64,000 nt of DNA from Adiantum capillus-veneris (taxonomy: Eukaryota > Streptophyta > Polypodiopsida > Polypodiales > Pteridaceae), in assembly GCA_014529385.2 (NCBI GenBank), contig CM043942.1, positions 4,180,501 to 4,244,500 of the forward strand. Reading direction: 5' to 3'. The notes below the pieces were generated by a model. The model was not told the origin of the DNA. It saw only the letters and a list, made by a program, of their open reading frames with translations, and did not search any database. Numbering within the stretch: the first letter of the stretch is position 1; each line of letters begins with the position of its first letter. Positions 41,094 through 52,234 of this stretch are shown here, piece by piece. The position numbers were made by a program, and so were the translations under genes.

Positions 41094-42181
41094 CTAATTT
41101 TGGACCTTGGACCTTGGAATTTTGGATTAATGCATGAGAGAAAAACAACTTAGTCTATTCTACATCCATATTTCAATAAGACATTACAAAATGAAGTCTT
41201 GAATAAATTATTTTAAAATTTTCAAGATGGCTTGGGATCTGCCAGAAGAAATTCAGTGGATTATCTATGAGAGGATGGAAACTGCTATGCTAGAGGGAAG
41301 GCTCGCTATGTTGGAACATTTTAGGGAGCTCTCTTTTCCAGAAACCTATACTTGTCCTTGGGATTTAAGAAAGTGGGAAGTGTGAGTAAAATTGGAAATG
41401 AACGATATAGAAATTTGTGAAAGAATAGGTAATGCACTTGTGCGAAGACGTATGGAAGTGGCATAAATGAATGAAGATGCATGCCCTTGTGCGAAGACAC
41501 ATGAAAGTGGCATGGATAAAACTTTTATTGAACTTTACTTGTCATTCTCCCTTAAGCTTAGTAATAAGGAGCAAGATTGGGTGAGGTAGCTACCACATGA
41601 AGAATTAATTTTTGGGACATTGACTGGAAGATAATTTTGAGTAATAATGAAGAAATCCAAGAATTTCTTGTGATTAGCCACAGATAAAGCTATAAGTATA
41701 TATCACAAGACTCGTTTTGAAATTGCTGATGGCTTGGAATATTAAAAAAGAAGAAGTTTATAGGATAGTCCTGAAAGAATGGGGATAGCCGAACCAGAGA
41801 ACACATTAGTCATGTTGAGACACCTTATCGAACTTTTCTCTCCTAAGAAAAAGGCCATTTCTACTAAGAAATGGAGAACATGTGGGTTGAATGGAGTGTC
41901 ACAGTTAACCCTATGGGGACGCGTACAACTATTGAATAATTTATGGATTGCAATGATGAGAGAAAGCTCGGATTGGAACCAAAGAGATATGGTATGGTCC
42001 AATCTTATTTCCAGATTTTGAAAGTAAACTTCTACTTATAGCATTTAATTTGCCTCATGAAAAGATGTTTATTTATCCAAGCTAGAATTTTGTCTCAGAA
42101 TTGTGCTAGTCTCTCTTGCTAAATAAAGAATAAACCATACCACCCTGACGAAAGCTGAGAGAACGAGTTGCCCCTACTGTT
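41094..42181 (+). pseudogene. probable gag region of element E, decayed
   Basis: A frame from ATG 41227 gives MAWDLPEEIQWIIYERMETA and stops at about 41384. A later frame (41779-42021) reads LIELFSPKKKAISTKKWRTC, then VSQLTLWGRVQLLNNLW. Position after the primer binding site suggests gag, but I do not recognise the domain. A similar LTRVTLWGR stretch occurs on the opposite strand at 43591-43791. Confidence 0.4.
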
Positions 42182-42544
42182 GTGCCGATAACTGACCCTG
42201 AAAGACCAGTAAACCCTTCAGAGCAAGTGTCACTTGAAGTTTCAGTAACCTTTATACCTAAAACCACAACTGTTGATGCTACTCCTCACCTAGGCTCAAT
42301 TTATTCCAAAAAAGATCTCCGGTCATGTTACTACCAGGTTAGGATCAAGGAGGGCGACATTCCCAAAATCTTCTTGAACACCAATTTTGGGTATTACAAT
42401 TTTACAGTTAGGCCTTTTGGTCTAACTAACACCCCTGCTACCTTTAATCGCGTGGTGACAGATCTCTTCACGAAGAAGTATGAGGTATTCATTTTGGTCT
42501 TTACAGATGAGATTTGGTTTATTCACAAGCCAATAAGATCGTAA
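42182..42544 (+). pseudogene. Ty3/gypsy RT fragment, element E
   Basis: The 120-codon frame includes KKDLRSCYYQVRIKEGDIPK and VRPFGLTNTPATFNRVVTDL, typical of gypsy RT. The polymerase motif region reads LVFTDEIWF where VFFDDI-type sequence is expected, so the Asp pair is not intact. Upstream RT and protease are missing. Confidence 0.8.
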
Positions 42545-44133
42545 ACAATATCTATGACAATGTCTTAGAAAGTCATTGAACCTGTTTTGAAGTTTCAGTA
42601 GCGGATGTCATGTCCCCTATAAATAGGAGCGATTCTACATCAAGAAGTTTACCCCATAGCCTATGAATCTTGAGGGCTTAGGATCCCCAAGAAAAACTAT
42701 CCAACACATGTTGTAACCACTTCTCTTTTAGCGTTACTATCCCATTGCGATATGTAATCTCTTGATGTTTTGATTATAAAATGAATAAAATTTTCCAACG
42801 TTATGTAAGCTCGTGATGCTGTAATTTTTGGAAAAAAAAGATCAATCTAACCTTCTACTTTGAAGTTCTTGTAGTGCAATGAGAAGTTATTGCTGTGCAT
42901 TTGACAAATAGAAAAGACAATAAATGAGACGAGCTTAAAAACTCAGAAGCAATCAAGATGGGAAAGTGCAATAGATAAGCTCATAAATATTGCAAACATT
43001 TAAAACTCCAAAGAAGAATAAGAAAACAAACTTATGAGTTAGGCGAGAACTCAAGGTTGGAATCTTTACTCAAGACTATCATAGATAGAAGACCCTTTGC
43101 TGAAAGCACTAAATAGAGATGTCCTTAAGAGTTTAATTAAAGAGGAGAGACTGACATTTCAAGACAAGGAAGTACGAACAATACTCAAATTTTTCAAAAA
43201 AGGATTGTTTCTTCAATTAAAGCCCAAAAAGGATTACAAGGGAAGCAAGAAGTAATTACAAGAGAGGCAAGAAAATTTACAGCTTATCAAGATCCTCTAA
43301 TATATGGTCACATAACCAAGTATCGCAAGCACCGTACATATTAGGATGCTCACCCTCTAGAATGCTTCTGCGAGAAACAGCTTGAGAAATTTCTCGAGTA
43401 TGAGCTGAGAAAAGGAAAGGACCTCTAAGAGGAAGAGTCCAAATGGTATCAAGGTAAATCTTGGAATGGGGGATAAACTACACAAGCAAGAACAACCTTG
43501 CGAAGAACCAGGATCTCGTGTCCTTTTGATGCAGTATTATCGAGGGCCAAGTCCTAGAGCCTCTGTAACCATAGCAAGTCGGGTAGTGTTTCAGAAATGG
43601 TCTCTACCCCAGAGAGTCACTCTTGTGAGATGTCGCCATGTCTTCCATATCGTTTGGCTGACACAAGAATTTGGCTGAGGAAAGAAGAGATCTTTGTATC
43701 GCTCTAAGAACTGTCTTTTAACTGCCTCATCTGCACTCTGCAAGTAAGAGATGCATACAGGAAGAACCAAGTCTTCTTGCCAAGACGCCATCAGCAGATA
43801 AGAAAATGACTAAGTTACAAGAGAGTGAAGATCATAAAAAAATAAGAGATAACAAGTGCTAATAAAGAAGGGATTACCAGTAGCTTATAAAGAGAAAGTA
43901 GTGTATCGAAGAAGCCACAAACACGATGACTTATTCAAGAAGATAGCTTATTAAGAAACATTTCCCATGACTCCAATATTATATTAGCAGATTTTTGGGG
44001 ATGAAGAAGTGTAAGAGAGAAGTCAAGTTGAAAGCATTAACAAGAAGTTAAGTTGCAAGACATATCCAAGAAGCTTCATCAAATACGTATTTTATTCGAG
44101 TTGAGGACATCTCTTTCTTTTTTGTTGGGGAGA
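42545..44133. other. rearranged insert within element E
   Basis: The stretch contains a promoter-like CCCCTATAAATAGG (42612-42625) and AATGAATAAAA (about 42780), which suggests an LTR piece. A minus-strand frame at 43591-43791 (MASWQEDLVLPVCISYLQSA) resembles the gag frame at 41779. It ends in a polypurine-like tract, TTTTTTGTTGGGGAG, preceded by GAGTTGAGGACATCTC, the same arrangement as at 45901-45934. It looks like a fragment of a second copy inserted or recombined into pol. Confidence 0.45.
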
Positions 44134-45100
44134 GATACTGCCTTCAATAGACTCAAAGACCTCTTGACCAGCAGTCATGCTCTCATCAACCCTGACTAAT
44201 TCACTCCTTACTCTTCTTTACCTGAGGAAGTTCAACAAGAAATTCGGGTAGACCCCTATTTTAGACCTCTTCTGCAAGAGATTCAAGCTCAGAACCCGAG
44301 GGAACACTTAACTGACTATACCTTGGTAGATGGTCTTCTTTACTACCTGGAAAGCTTCAGCCCCTAGATATTCCTCAGATGAAGTTTGAATGTCTTAGTA
44401 TGGACTTTGTCACTGGTCTTCCAAAGACAACTAGAAACTATGATTCTATTTTTGTCGTAGTAGATAAGCTCACTAAGGTGGCTCATCTAATTCCAGTTAA
44501 GCAGACAGCCACCGCCATCGACATAGCCCAAGTAATTGTCAAAGAGTTAGTAAGATTACATGGAATCCCTGCAAGAATCATCAGTGATCGGGATGCCAAA
44601 TTTACTTCTATGTTTTGGCAAGTCATGTTTCGATCTCTGGGTACCCAACTGAATCTCAACTCAACATATCATCCGGAGACTGATGGTCAAACTGAGCGAG
44701 CGAATCAAGTCATTGAAGATATGCTTCGAGCATACTGGAACCAGCAGCCCCAGCAATGAATCAAGTTTCTTCCCCTAGTTGAGTTTGCTTATAACTCTTC
44801 TCACGATCGTAGCCTCGGAATGTCACCCTTTAAAGCCTTGTATGGTCAGGTATGTTTAGTCCCTCTTCGTTTAGCCGATCCAACTCTTCATGTTCTTGCC
44901 ACTAAGTCTATTCTAGAAGAGATGGATCATCAACTTCTACTCATTAGAGACAACCTGAAGAGAGCTAGTGATAGGTAGAAGAGCTACGCTGATCTTCACC
45001 GCTCCGCTAGAAGCTTTAGCGAAGGCAAACAATTTTTCCTCAAAGTCAAACCCAAACGCAGCTTCTTAAAGCTAGGAAAATTCCGTAAGCTTGCATTTAG
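44134..45100 (+). pseudogene. RNase H remnant and integrase of element E
   Basis: 44140-44200 reads FNRLKDLLTSSHALINPD, the RT/RNase H connection. It then jumps to VQQEIRVDPYFRPLLQEIQA upstream of integrase. The integrase frame 44379-44759 has SMDFVTGLPKTTRNYDSIFV (first Asp), HGIPARIISDRDAKF and HPETDGQTERANQV (Glu). The N-terminal zinc finger is missing. After a TGA at 44757 the reading continues with FLPLVEFAYNSS and SPFKALYGQ to about 45050. Confidence 0.85.
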
Positions 45101-45936
45101 ATATTGTGGACCTTTTGGAATCAAATCAATATCTCCCTTTTGTCCAAACCCTTGATCATATTTTTGGTTGGTTCTTCGGAACAACTTATAATTATTCTTC
45201 AAGATATCGATGGCACTTTTGATGTATTTTTTATGAGGATGTAATCAATTGTCATATTTATGGAATTCAAGCATCTCTAGTTAGTCAATTCTTTTGAGAT
45301 TCAAATCCTCTATGGTGTTTTACAAGTCTAATTGTTATGATATGTGAAATATCTGATTACCAAGTGAAAGATGAGGCAGTAAGCTATAGACATAAGAGAA
45401 ATAAGGATGGAGGAAATAAATTGGATACACAAGGAAAAAGATATTGCAAAATTAATTGAAAGATCAGTATGAAATCCTTTAACTGTCAATAACATGGTAT
45501 AAGTTGGATGATATCAATAGAGAAACGAGTCAACGCTCAAAAAGAAAAAAGTTAAAGTTCAAGTAAGAATGGTAAGATTTTTACAAGCGTATTGAGGCTA
45601 GATAGAGAGTGAAGTGAAGAAATGATCTTCATACCTCACAAGAGAAACACAATCCGGTCACACCAAAGGAAAAATACCTAGTTGAGTAAGATCACATTCA
45701 AAAATTAAAGTAACCCCGAGTCATTAAGACTTCTTTATGATTAAGACTTTTGAGTCAACACTAAAAATGGAAGAGAAGTATATTATTCAAGGTCCATACC
45801 AGCTTCACTGTCCTTCAATCTAAATACCCTAAAGTTACTGACCATCTCCAATCATAAGTTGATCGAAGATTGAATCTGACTACTCTCTAAAGCATGTCTC
45901 GAGCTGAGGACAGCTCTTTCTTTTTGTTGGGGAGTT
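45101..45936 (+). other. 3' untranslated region of element E with polypurine tract
   Basis: No ORF is present. It ends in GAGCTGAGGACAGCTC, then TTTTTGTTGGGGAG (45921-45934), the polypurine tract before the LTR at 45937. The self-complementary GAGCTG..CAGCTC pair recalls the CTCGAGGACGAG-type boundary of chromoviruses. Confidence 0.65.
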
Positions 45937-48900
45937 TGTAAGGTCCCTCCCTAAACCCTAGAGCCATTCATAACTTTTTCAGCCTAGAAAATAATTTAGA
46001 AAAATCAAGACCGATAAAGAAGCAATGCGGACAACGAGACTTTACTCCAGAATGAAATTACGTCATCCCTATATTTTTTCAAAAAGATTAAGATTATTTT
46101 TATACTTCTTCATCAAAAGCCGCGTGGGAACTGATCTAGATCGAGAACTGGCAGAAAAAGGGACTAACCTGATTGGAAGATAAAGTTAAGAGATAGGAAT
46201 TGAGAAGAAAATTGGGGTCCATTAGAAATTGTCACCATTTCCTATATAAACACCCCCTCTCCTTTGTAATTTTACACACATTGCTAAGCTACTTGCATAC
46301 TTGCCATGCTCAAGATTATGCTTAAGTAAATCAAGGTTTCCATTAAACCTTGCTCTTGTGCTCTCACTCTCTTGAAGGCCAAACCCTTGAGGGTTTTGTG
46401 AAGAAGCTCCTCTCTCCTTCCTCTTCATCCTAAATCCCTTTCCTTCTTCCTTGAGCCTCACATATCTTCAAGAAGGACTTCAACCCAACTTTCCTCTTGT
46501 TTAGAGGAGGCAATCTTCACTTCTAGTAGGATTAATTAACTTAAACCATGTGTTTTAATACTAAGAAGATTTATGTGCATCCTTTTAGGTTTGAGCTTTA
46601 ATGGTAACCTTGGAGTTAGGGTTAAGTATTAATGATAGTTATGCATCATTAAGTTAAGCTTCAAAAGTAGATTTGCATCCTTAAGCTAAACTTTAATGGT
46701 AACTTTGCACTTATGTGTAAGCTTAATGACTACCTTGTATTTTAGATTTAAGCTTTAATGATAACCTTGAAATTAAGGTTAAGTATTAATGGTAGTTATG
46801 CATCATTAAGTTAAGCTTTCAAAGGTAGATTTGCACTCTTAAGCTAAACTTTAATGGTAACTTTGCACTTAGGTGTAAGCTTTAGTGAGTACCTTGCATT
46901 TTAGGTTTAAGCTTTAATGGTAACTTCGTAATTATGGTTAAGTGCTAAGAGCATCTATGCATCATTAAGTTAAGCTTCAAAGGTAGATTTGCACTCTTAA
47001 GCTAAGCTTTAATGGTAACTTTGCACTTAGGTGTAAGTTTTAGTGGCTACCTTGTATTTTAGGTTTAAGCTTTAATGATAACCTTGGAATTAAGTTTAAG
47101 TATTAATGGTAGCTATGCATCATTAAGTTAATCTTCAAAGGTAGATTTTCACTCTTAAGCTAAGCTTTAATGGTAACTTTGCACTTAGGTGTAAGCTTTA
47201 GTGACTACCTTGCATTTTAGCTTTAAGCTTTAATGATAACCTCACAATTAGGGTTAAGTGCTAAGAGTATCTATGCATCATTAAGTTAAGTTTTCAAAGG
47301 TAGATTTGCACTCTTAAGCTAAGCTTTAATGGTAACTTTGCACTTAGGTGTAAGCTTTAGTGACTACCTTGTATTTTAGGTTTAAGCTTTAATGGTAACC
47401 TCGTAATTAGGGTTAAGTGCTAAGAGTATCTATGCATCATTAAGTTAAGCTTCAAAGGTAGATTTGCATCCTTAAGCTAAGCTTTGATGGTAACTTTGCA
47501 CTTAGGAAAAGCTTTGAAAGACAAACTTGTAATCTAGGGTTAAGCTTCCATGGAAACCCGGTCTCATTAAAGAGAGAAAGTTTAGTTTCATTATGGTAAT
47601 CAAGCTTAGGGTTTGCATGCATCTTTACGGGGTAGGAAGAATGTATGGTTATAATCCTCTCTTCCAAGCTTTAATGAAAAGCTCTAGATTCCGATTTTAT
47701 CCCCAAAGCGAGCTTTAATGGAAAGCTTGAAGACTCATAAATTATAGGACGACCTTCCAGCTTCCTAAATGGAAAGTTAGGCACCATAAGAAAAGAGTAG
47801 TTATCTAAGCGCGATAGAAGTAGTTCAATTTTTGGTATTGAAGAGTATTTCTAAAGTTATCAATTTCAATTTTTTTGCAAATACGGGATGGAGGAGATAG
47901 GGGGTAACTTCGCAGAATTTTACCTCCGTGTTGTTTGAACGAAAAACTCTACAAGCTTCCATGGAGATGCCCCATGGATGGCAAAGGATTGCAAAAACCT
48001 GGGAATCGTACAAAACGGGGATTGAACTTAAAAAGTTGGCATTTCCAAAGAGACATTAACCATCAAATGTTTATGGCAAAAACTCGCTTGTATTTTCTAA
48101 ATAAACTTGGCTAGTAGATAATTAATGAAAGTAGGAATTAAGGTGGATAAATGAATGAACCTGAAAAATACCAACTAGGAGTTAAAAAGGAATCTCGATA
48201 GGTGATAGGGATAGCCCATTGCAAAACATAGATTTAACTAGGAGTTTTGAAAATTGTCTGGAAATGATCGGAAACCAAGATGGATCTTCTTGGGGTCAAT
48301 TTGATTGAAAGGCCGTCACATTGAGAGGATTCTCTTGGGGAACTTGACGGAGATTGGCCCTTTTTCGGCTAGGACAGTATCCGGCAAGTTTGTTATACCT
48401 AGATCACTCATGTCCAAAGGATAAGGGATGAATGGATTTGTTTTATTTTTGCCCGGCCGAGTGAAGTACCCACAATTTCTTATTGGAAAATGGCCATAAT
48501 CCGGGTATGACCTATGCCAATAGTTGAAGGTCATACTTAGGGAGGATGATGTGAATTTAATTAAGGAAATTTGTTCAATTTGGTTGCTTAAAAAGGAATT
48601 GGAAAGGCTAGGAATATAGGGGCTATCATGTGCATCTGTCACCAGATGGTGCTATACCTCTTGAAATAAAATGCTTAGGAAGGAATGATTAAATTACTTG
48701 ATGAGCCTTTCCCAAACACTTAATTCTGAGAAATATTGTGAAGGTGCTTCCATTTTGATGGCTTGTAACCGATTATCTTGGTCCTGAATGAGGCAAGATG
48801 AATTGGTTGAAACCAAATGTGTTGCATGATTAGTTAGGAAACTAGCTACAAGTTAATTGTAGCAGATAAAGGTAAAGAAATAAATTAAAAGTTTCTAAAT

Positions 48901-49564
48901 AAAGATCTGGTGGGAACAACCAGATGAATTTTCCTGAACGAGGGTATGCAACAGATTGTATGCTGCTTGTTGTCTGATGATGTATGATAGATTGTCTTCC
49001 TGATTTTGTAGTATTTAATTACTACCTTGGCGCGAAGGGATTTCCATAAAATGGTTCGGTGGGTGGGCGGATCCGGAGGGTCAGATGGCCGGATGTTGAA
49101 TAAATTTTTTATGTTAAACGCTAGGATTATGCAAGATGAAAAAAACGGGTAAGTGGAAACGAGCGAGACCAGGTAGGATTACAAGAACCCTCTTCTTAGG
49201 GGAAAGCGATAACTACCGTGCCTGCTTGTCTGGAAAAAGGGGCTATCGCCATGAACCAAGGGAGAACAAGAAAGCAAGAGCAGATCCTCAAGTTAAAGAT
49301 CAAGAGAATCAAAACTAAGGACCATGATTTTGGGTGTGGGTGATTGAAAAATGCCAAGGACGGATTTAAATTATGAGTAGCAAATAGAGTCGTCAAATTG
49401 ATGGGATTTACCCCCTTGGGTTGGCATTCGAAATAGGCCGGAGTCCTATCTAAGTGTCAGTCCCAAGTGGGAGGGATACCTGTAGATAGATCTATGTCAT
49501 TCCCTGGAGCAGTCTGGAAGACTAAGGGAGGTGAGTAGGGTCGAGTCTGAGTATGGCCCTCACA
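45937..49564 (+). repeat. 3' LTR of element E, about 3.6 kb
   Basis: It starts TGTAAGGTCCCTCCC after the polypurine tract and ends GGCCCTCACA (TG...CA; TGT/ACA ends). A TATA box, CCTATATAAAC, lies at 46241-46251. It contains the 158-bp tandem repeat array. No protein-coding capacity was recognised in it. The start rests on the polypurine tract because the other LTR lacks this part. Confidence 0.7.
46589..47506 (+). repeat. 158-bp tandem repeat array (~5.8 copies) of ~32-bp subunits
   Basis: Copies start at 46589, 46746, 46905, 47063, 47221 and 47380 (lengths 157-159; the last is cut at 47506). Each copy splits into about five 31-32-bp subunits that begin AAG, such as AAGCTTTAATGGTAACCTTG and AAGCTTTAGTGACTACCTTG. 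The array is therefore a higher-order repeat. Copies carry GGTTAAGTATTAATGG or GGTTAAGTGCTAAGAG variants. The array lies inside the 3' LTR. Confidence 0.93.
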
Positions 49565-50534
49565 ATGGGCCTAAAGGACATCCTCAATGTAAGCATAGGG
49601 ACAACACCTTTTTATGAATTACTATATAGCCTTCATGCAATTCTTTCCATATGAGTGGAATTGGCATGCTCTTACAAACCAACTAAATAGCTTGAGAAAC
49701 TTAATGAACTACAATTAAAATTCATGCATGGAATTCTTATAAAGAAAAAACAGCACAAGGTGTGGCAAGATAAGAACCTACACGCCCAAGAATCCAAGAA
49801 GGAAAATTTAGTTCTCTCTATACACATCACAAAAGCCAAAAAGACATTCAATAGCTAAAGACCCAAAATCATTTGCTATTAACGTGAGTAGTGGTGGTGC
49901 AATTTGGTTGAGTCCTTAGATCACCAAGTTTGATGAAAACTAAAGAATGGGATCATAAAGTAAATACAAAAAGAATGCAAACCAATTGCGTTGAGAGCAA
50001 GGGTGAGGAATTCAACTCTGTCAGTGGAATTCAAGTTAAAAGACTTACACCTTACAAGTCTCTTAGAACCATTTGTTGATGCCAACATCCTTTTGCCTTC
50101 TACATGTGAGAAAGAATCTAGATAAGAAGCGAGAGAGGATAATTTGCTCTATGTGCTTCACCCACTCCATGTCCCATCCTCACATAGCACTGCACTCACG
50201 TATTCGTGCACATGCACTCTTCAAGTTGTATAAGAGACAAAGATTTTGGTGCTACTCCTTTCCCGATTTTTCCCTCTTTCTAGTGAGCTTCACATCGGCA
50301 ACGGTCAAAGCTCAAAGATTCCATGGTTGTGGAGGCATTGTGAGCTCGGTACATAGAGCTCACTTATCAACGTGGCAAGGAGCTAAACTCCACAAGCCAC
50401 GAGGGGAGAAAGATTGAGCTATGAGCTCAAAGAGAGGGAAAAGTAGGTCACTTAGCTTAGGGAAAAATGAAAAAACAAGGGGAAAAAACCTAAGTGGTTA
50501 CTATTGCCGATAGCAACGGGCTCTTCTTAGGAGT
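49565..50534. other. no gene recognised
   Basis: The sequence follows the LTR end. ORFs reach at most 114 codons (50073-50417) and show no domain. 50410-50500 has A/G-rich runs next to the 3' side of the minus-strand LINE ORF1. Confidence 0.5.
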
Positions 50535-51308
50535 TCAAAAATCCTGAATGAGAGCTTGCCCATCTCGATAGACTACCCACTTTCCTTGTTTACGGGCGTC
50601 ATGCATTTTCTTGAGCTCGCTTGCTTTGATTTTGAGCTGGTTCGTAGTTAACTCCTCAGTGATCCAAAAATTTGTTCCCTTGAGGAGGCGAGATTGACAT
50701 AAAAGCCTCAACCACTCCTCTTTGTCCTTGAAGGTAACTGTGCATTGCCCAGGTTGCAAGCGTCTGTTTGTGTCGTTGAGCCAAGAGATTGTGTTGGGCT
50801 CAATAGTGATTGGCTGCAGGATGTCATTGAGCTTGATGATCGCTCCTTCTAAAGTGTCCTCGGTGGTACACCATGGTTATGGGAGCCCACTGATCGTCAC
50901 TTTAAGACCGAGGGATTCTCGTAGCTGGGGTTCTTGAAGGGCGGCCTTTAACTCGATGCCGATCTTCTGTGTGATGCCATCTATGACTTCTCGGACTTCC
51001 TTTTGGACCTTCGTGATAGACTCCGCAATGAGGGCTTCAACCTCTCGTGATTTCGTAAGGAGAGTTTGGCTCTCTTCTTCCTTTGTGACCTTGAGCTTGT
51101 GTAAGCGTTTCTTGACGGCTACATTTTTTCTAATGAGCTCTTGGATTTGGGTCTCAAGAGCCGAGATTCTGGCTTCTTGGCAGGAGAAGGAGTCCTTCTT
51201 GGGGGCAGTTGTTGCCACAATAAGAAAAATTTTGCGTGCACCTGAAGCCGGTGTGCTAGGAGTAGTCATCGTCGCAAAAGTGCATGAGAAATGGCGCCTG
51301 CAAGTCAA
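50535..51308 (-). pseudogene. LINE ORF1 (coiled coil, RRM-like, C-terminal domain)
   Basis: This is a single frame of 258 codons interrupted only by a TAA at 50877-50879. Residues about 30-130 form a coiled coil (ARISALETQIQELIRKNVAV, EVEALIAESITKVQKEVREV). LGLKVTISGLP begins an RRM-like fold, then CTVTFKDKEEWLRLLCQSRL, NFWITEELTTNQLKIKASEL and GKWVVYRDGQALIQDF. The architecture is that of L1-type ORF1 RNA-binding proteins. ORF2 is not found downstream, so the element is ORF1-only or truncated. Confidence 0.7.
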
Positions 51309-51647
51309 ATGACCTAACCCAAAAACAAAGAAGCCGAGCCGTTGGAGTCCAAGGCGGTGGGCTGGAGGTCAGCGGAGGCGGTGGACACAGTTTGCTTGCT
51401 GTTGAACCCGGTTGAGGCCAGCCGGCTGTAGCTAAATCTGCAATGTTGTCCAAGACTGGAGCAGGGCGTAGCTAGGAGTCGCCACGGCTACACGGGGATG
51501 GCATGAGCACGCGAGTAGAGCATGGCATAGTAGCAGTCGCCAGAGCCGCAGGGTACTGGGATGAGTGCTCAAGTAGAGCAGGGCAAAGCTTAACCTTAAC
51601 GGACCCCCCTCAGGATGCCCCTCGCCCAAGGGGAGATTGTGGGGGGG

Positions 51648-51730
<83 letters not shown>
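51309..51730 (-). other. LINE 5' leader: (AG)n on plus strand, G-tract, GC-rich module
   Basis: On the minus strand, (CT)n (51651-51730) and C11 are followed by CTCCCCTTGGGCGAGGGGCA and GTTAAGGTTAAGCTTTGCCC, then the ORF1 leader. The same order, (TC)n then TGGGCGAGGGGCA then GTTAGCGCTAAG, is present at 34071-34172 and 20115-20245. Confidence 0.65.
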
Positions 51731-51733
<3 letters not shown>

Positions 51734-52234
51734 ATTCTCTTTGCTAGAGATTGCTTTGTGTAGGCTTTGTTGGCTTTGGAGATAGTCTCCAGGAAACTCT
51801 TCTACCTATGGGAAGCTCTACTTAATGAGGAATATCATCAATCTCTCCTTGGGCTGAGAAGGCCTTCAAGCTCATGTGAGAAATAAAAATTGATGATGAT
51901 ATTGAAGAGACTAATGGGGGGTGAAAAATTAGGATTATGGTGCTATGTGTACTTAAAACAAAGCTCCAATCTTCCAAAGATACAATGAATTAAACCATCA
52001 ATTTCTCATTCCAAACCAATGTTGTTGCAATCAAGTAGGGGCTAATGGAGAGGTAAACTAATGGTGCTTATTGGCAAAAGAAAGCATGCAAAACATTTTC
52101 TAGCTAATGTGCATAGGTTCTCCCAATCAATCATTAATTAGCTAAGGAGGGTAGTCGATCATTTGGCTCTTTTGAGGGCACACCCACACATGATTAATCA
52201 AGTACTCTATTAGCGAGAATGACAAGTAATTAGT
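51731..52234. other. no gene recognised
   Basis: This is AT-rich sequence between the LINE leader and the gypsy 5' LTR. It ends with ATTAG (52230-52234), the probable target duplication of the element that follows. Confidence 0.5.

Larger units (their letters stand above)
40855..49564 (+). mobile_element. mosaic Ty3/gypsy element E with 3.6-kb 3' LTR
   Basis: The 5' LTR end (40855-41079) matches the 3' LTR end (49338-49564). A primer binding site, RT fragment, integrase, polypurine tract and long 3' LTR follow on the plus strand. Only about 225 bp of the 5' LTR remain. The pol region is broken: an RT fragment at 42182-42544, then 1.6 kb of foreign or rearranged sequence ending in an extra polypurine-like tract (44101-44133), then RNase H/integrase at 44134-45100. 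The very long LTR recalls Tekay/Del or Retand-type elements, but the lineage is not certain. Confidence 0.75.
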
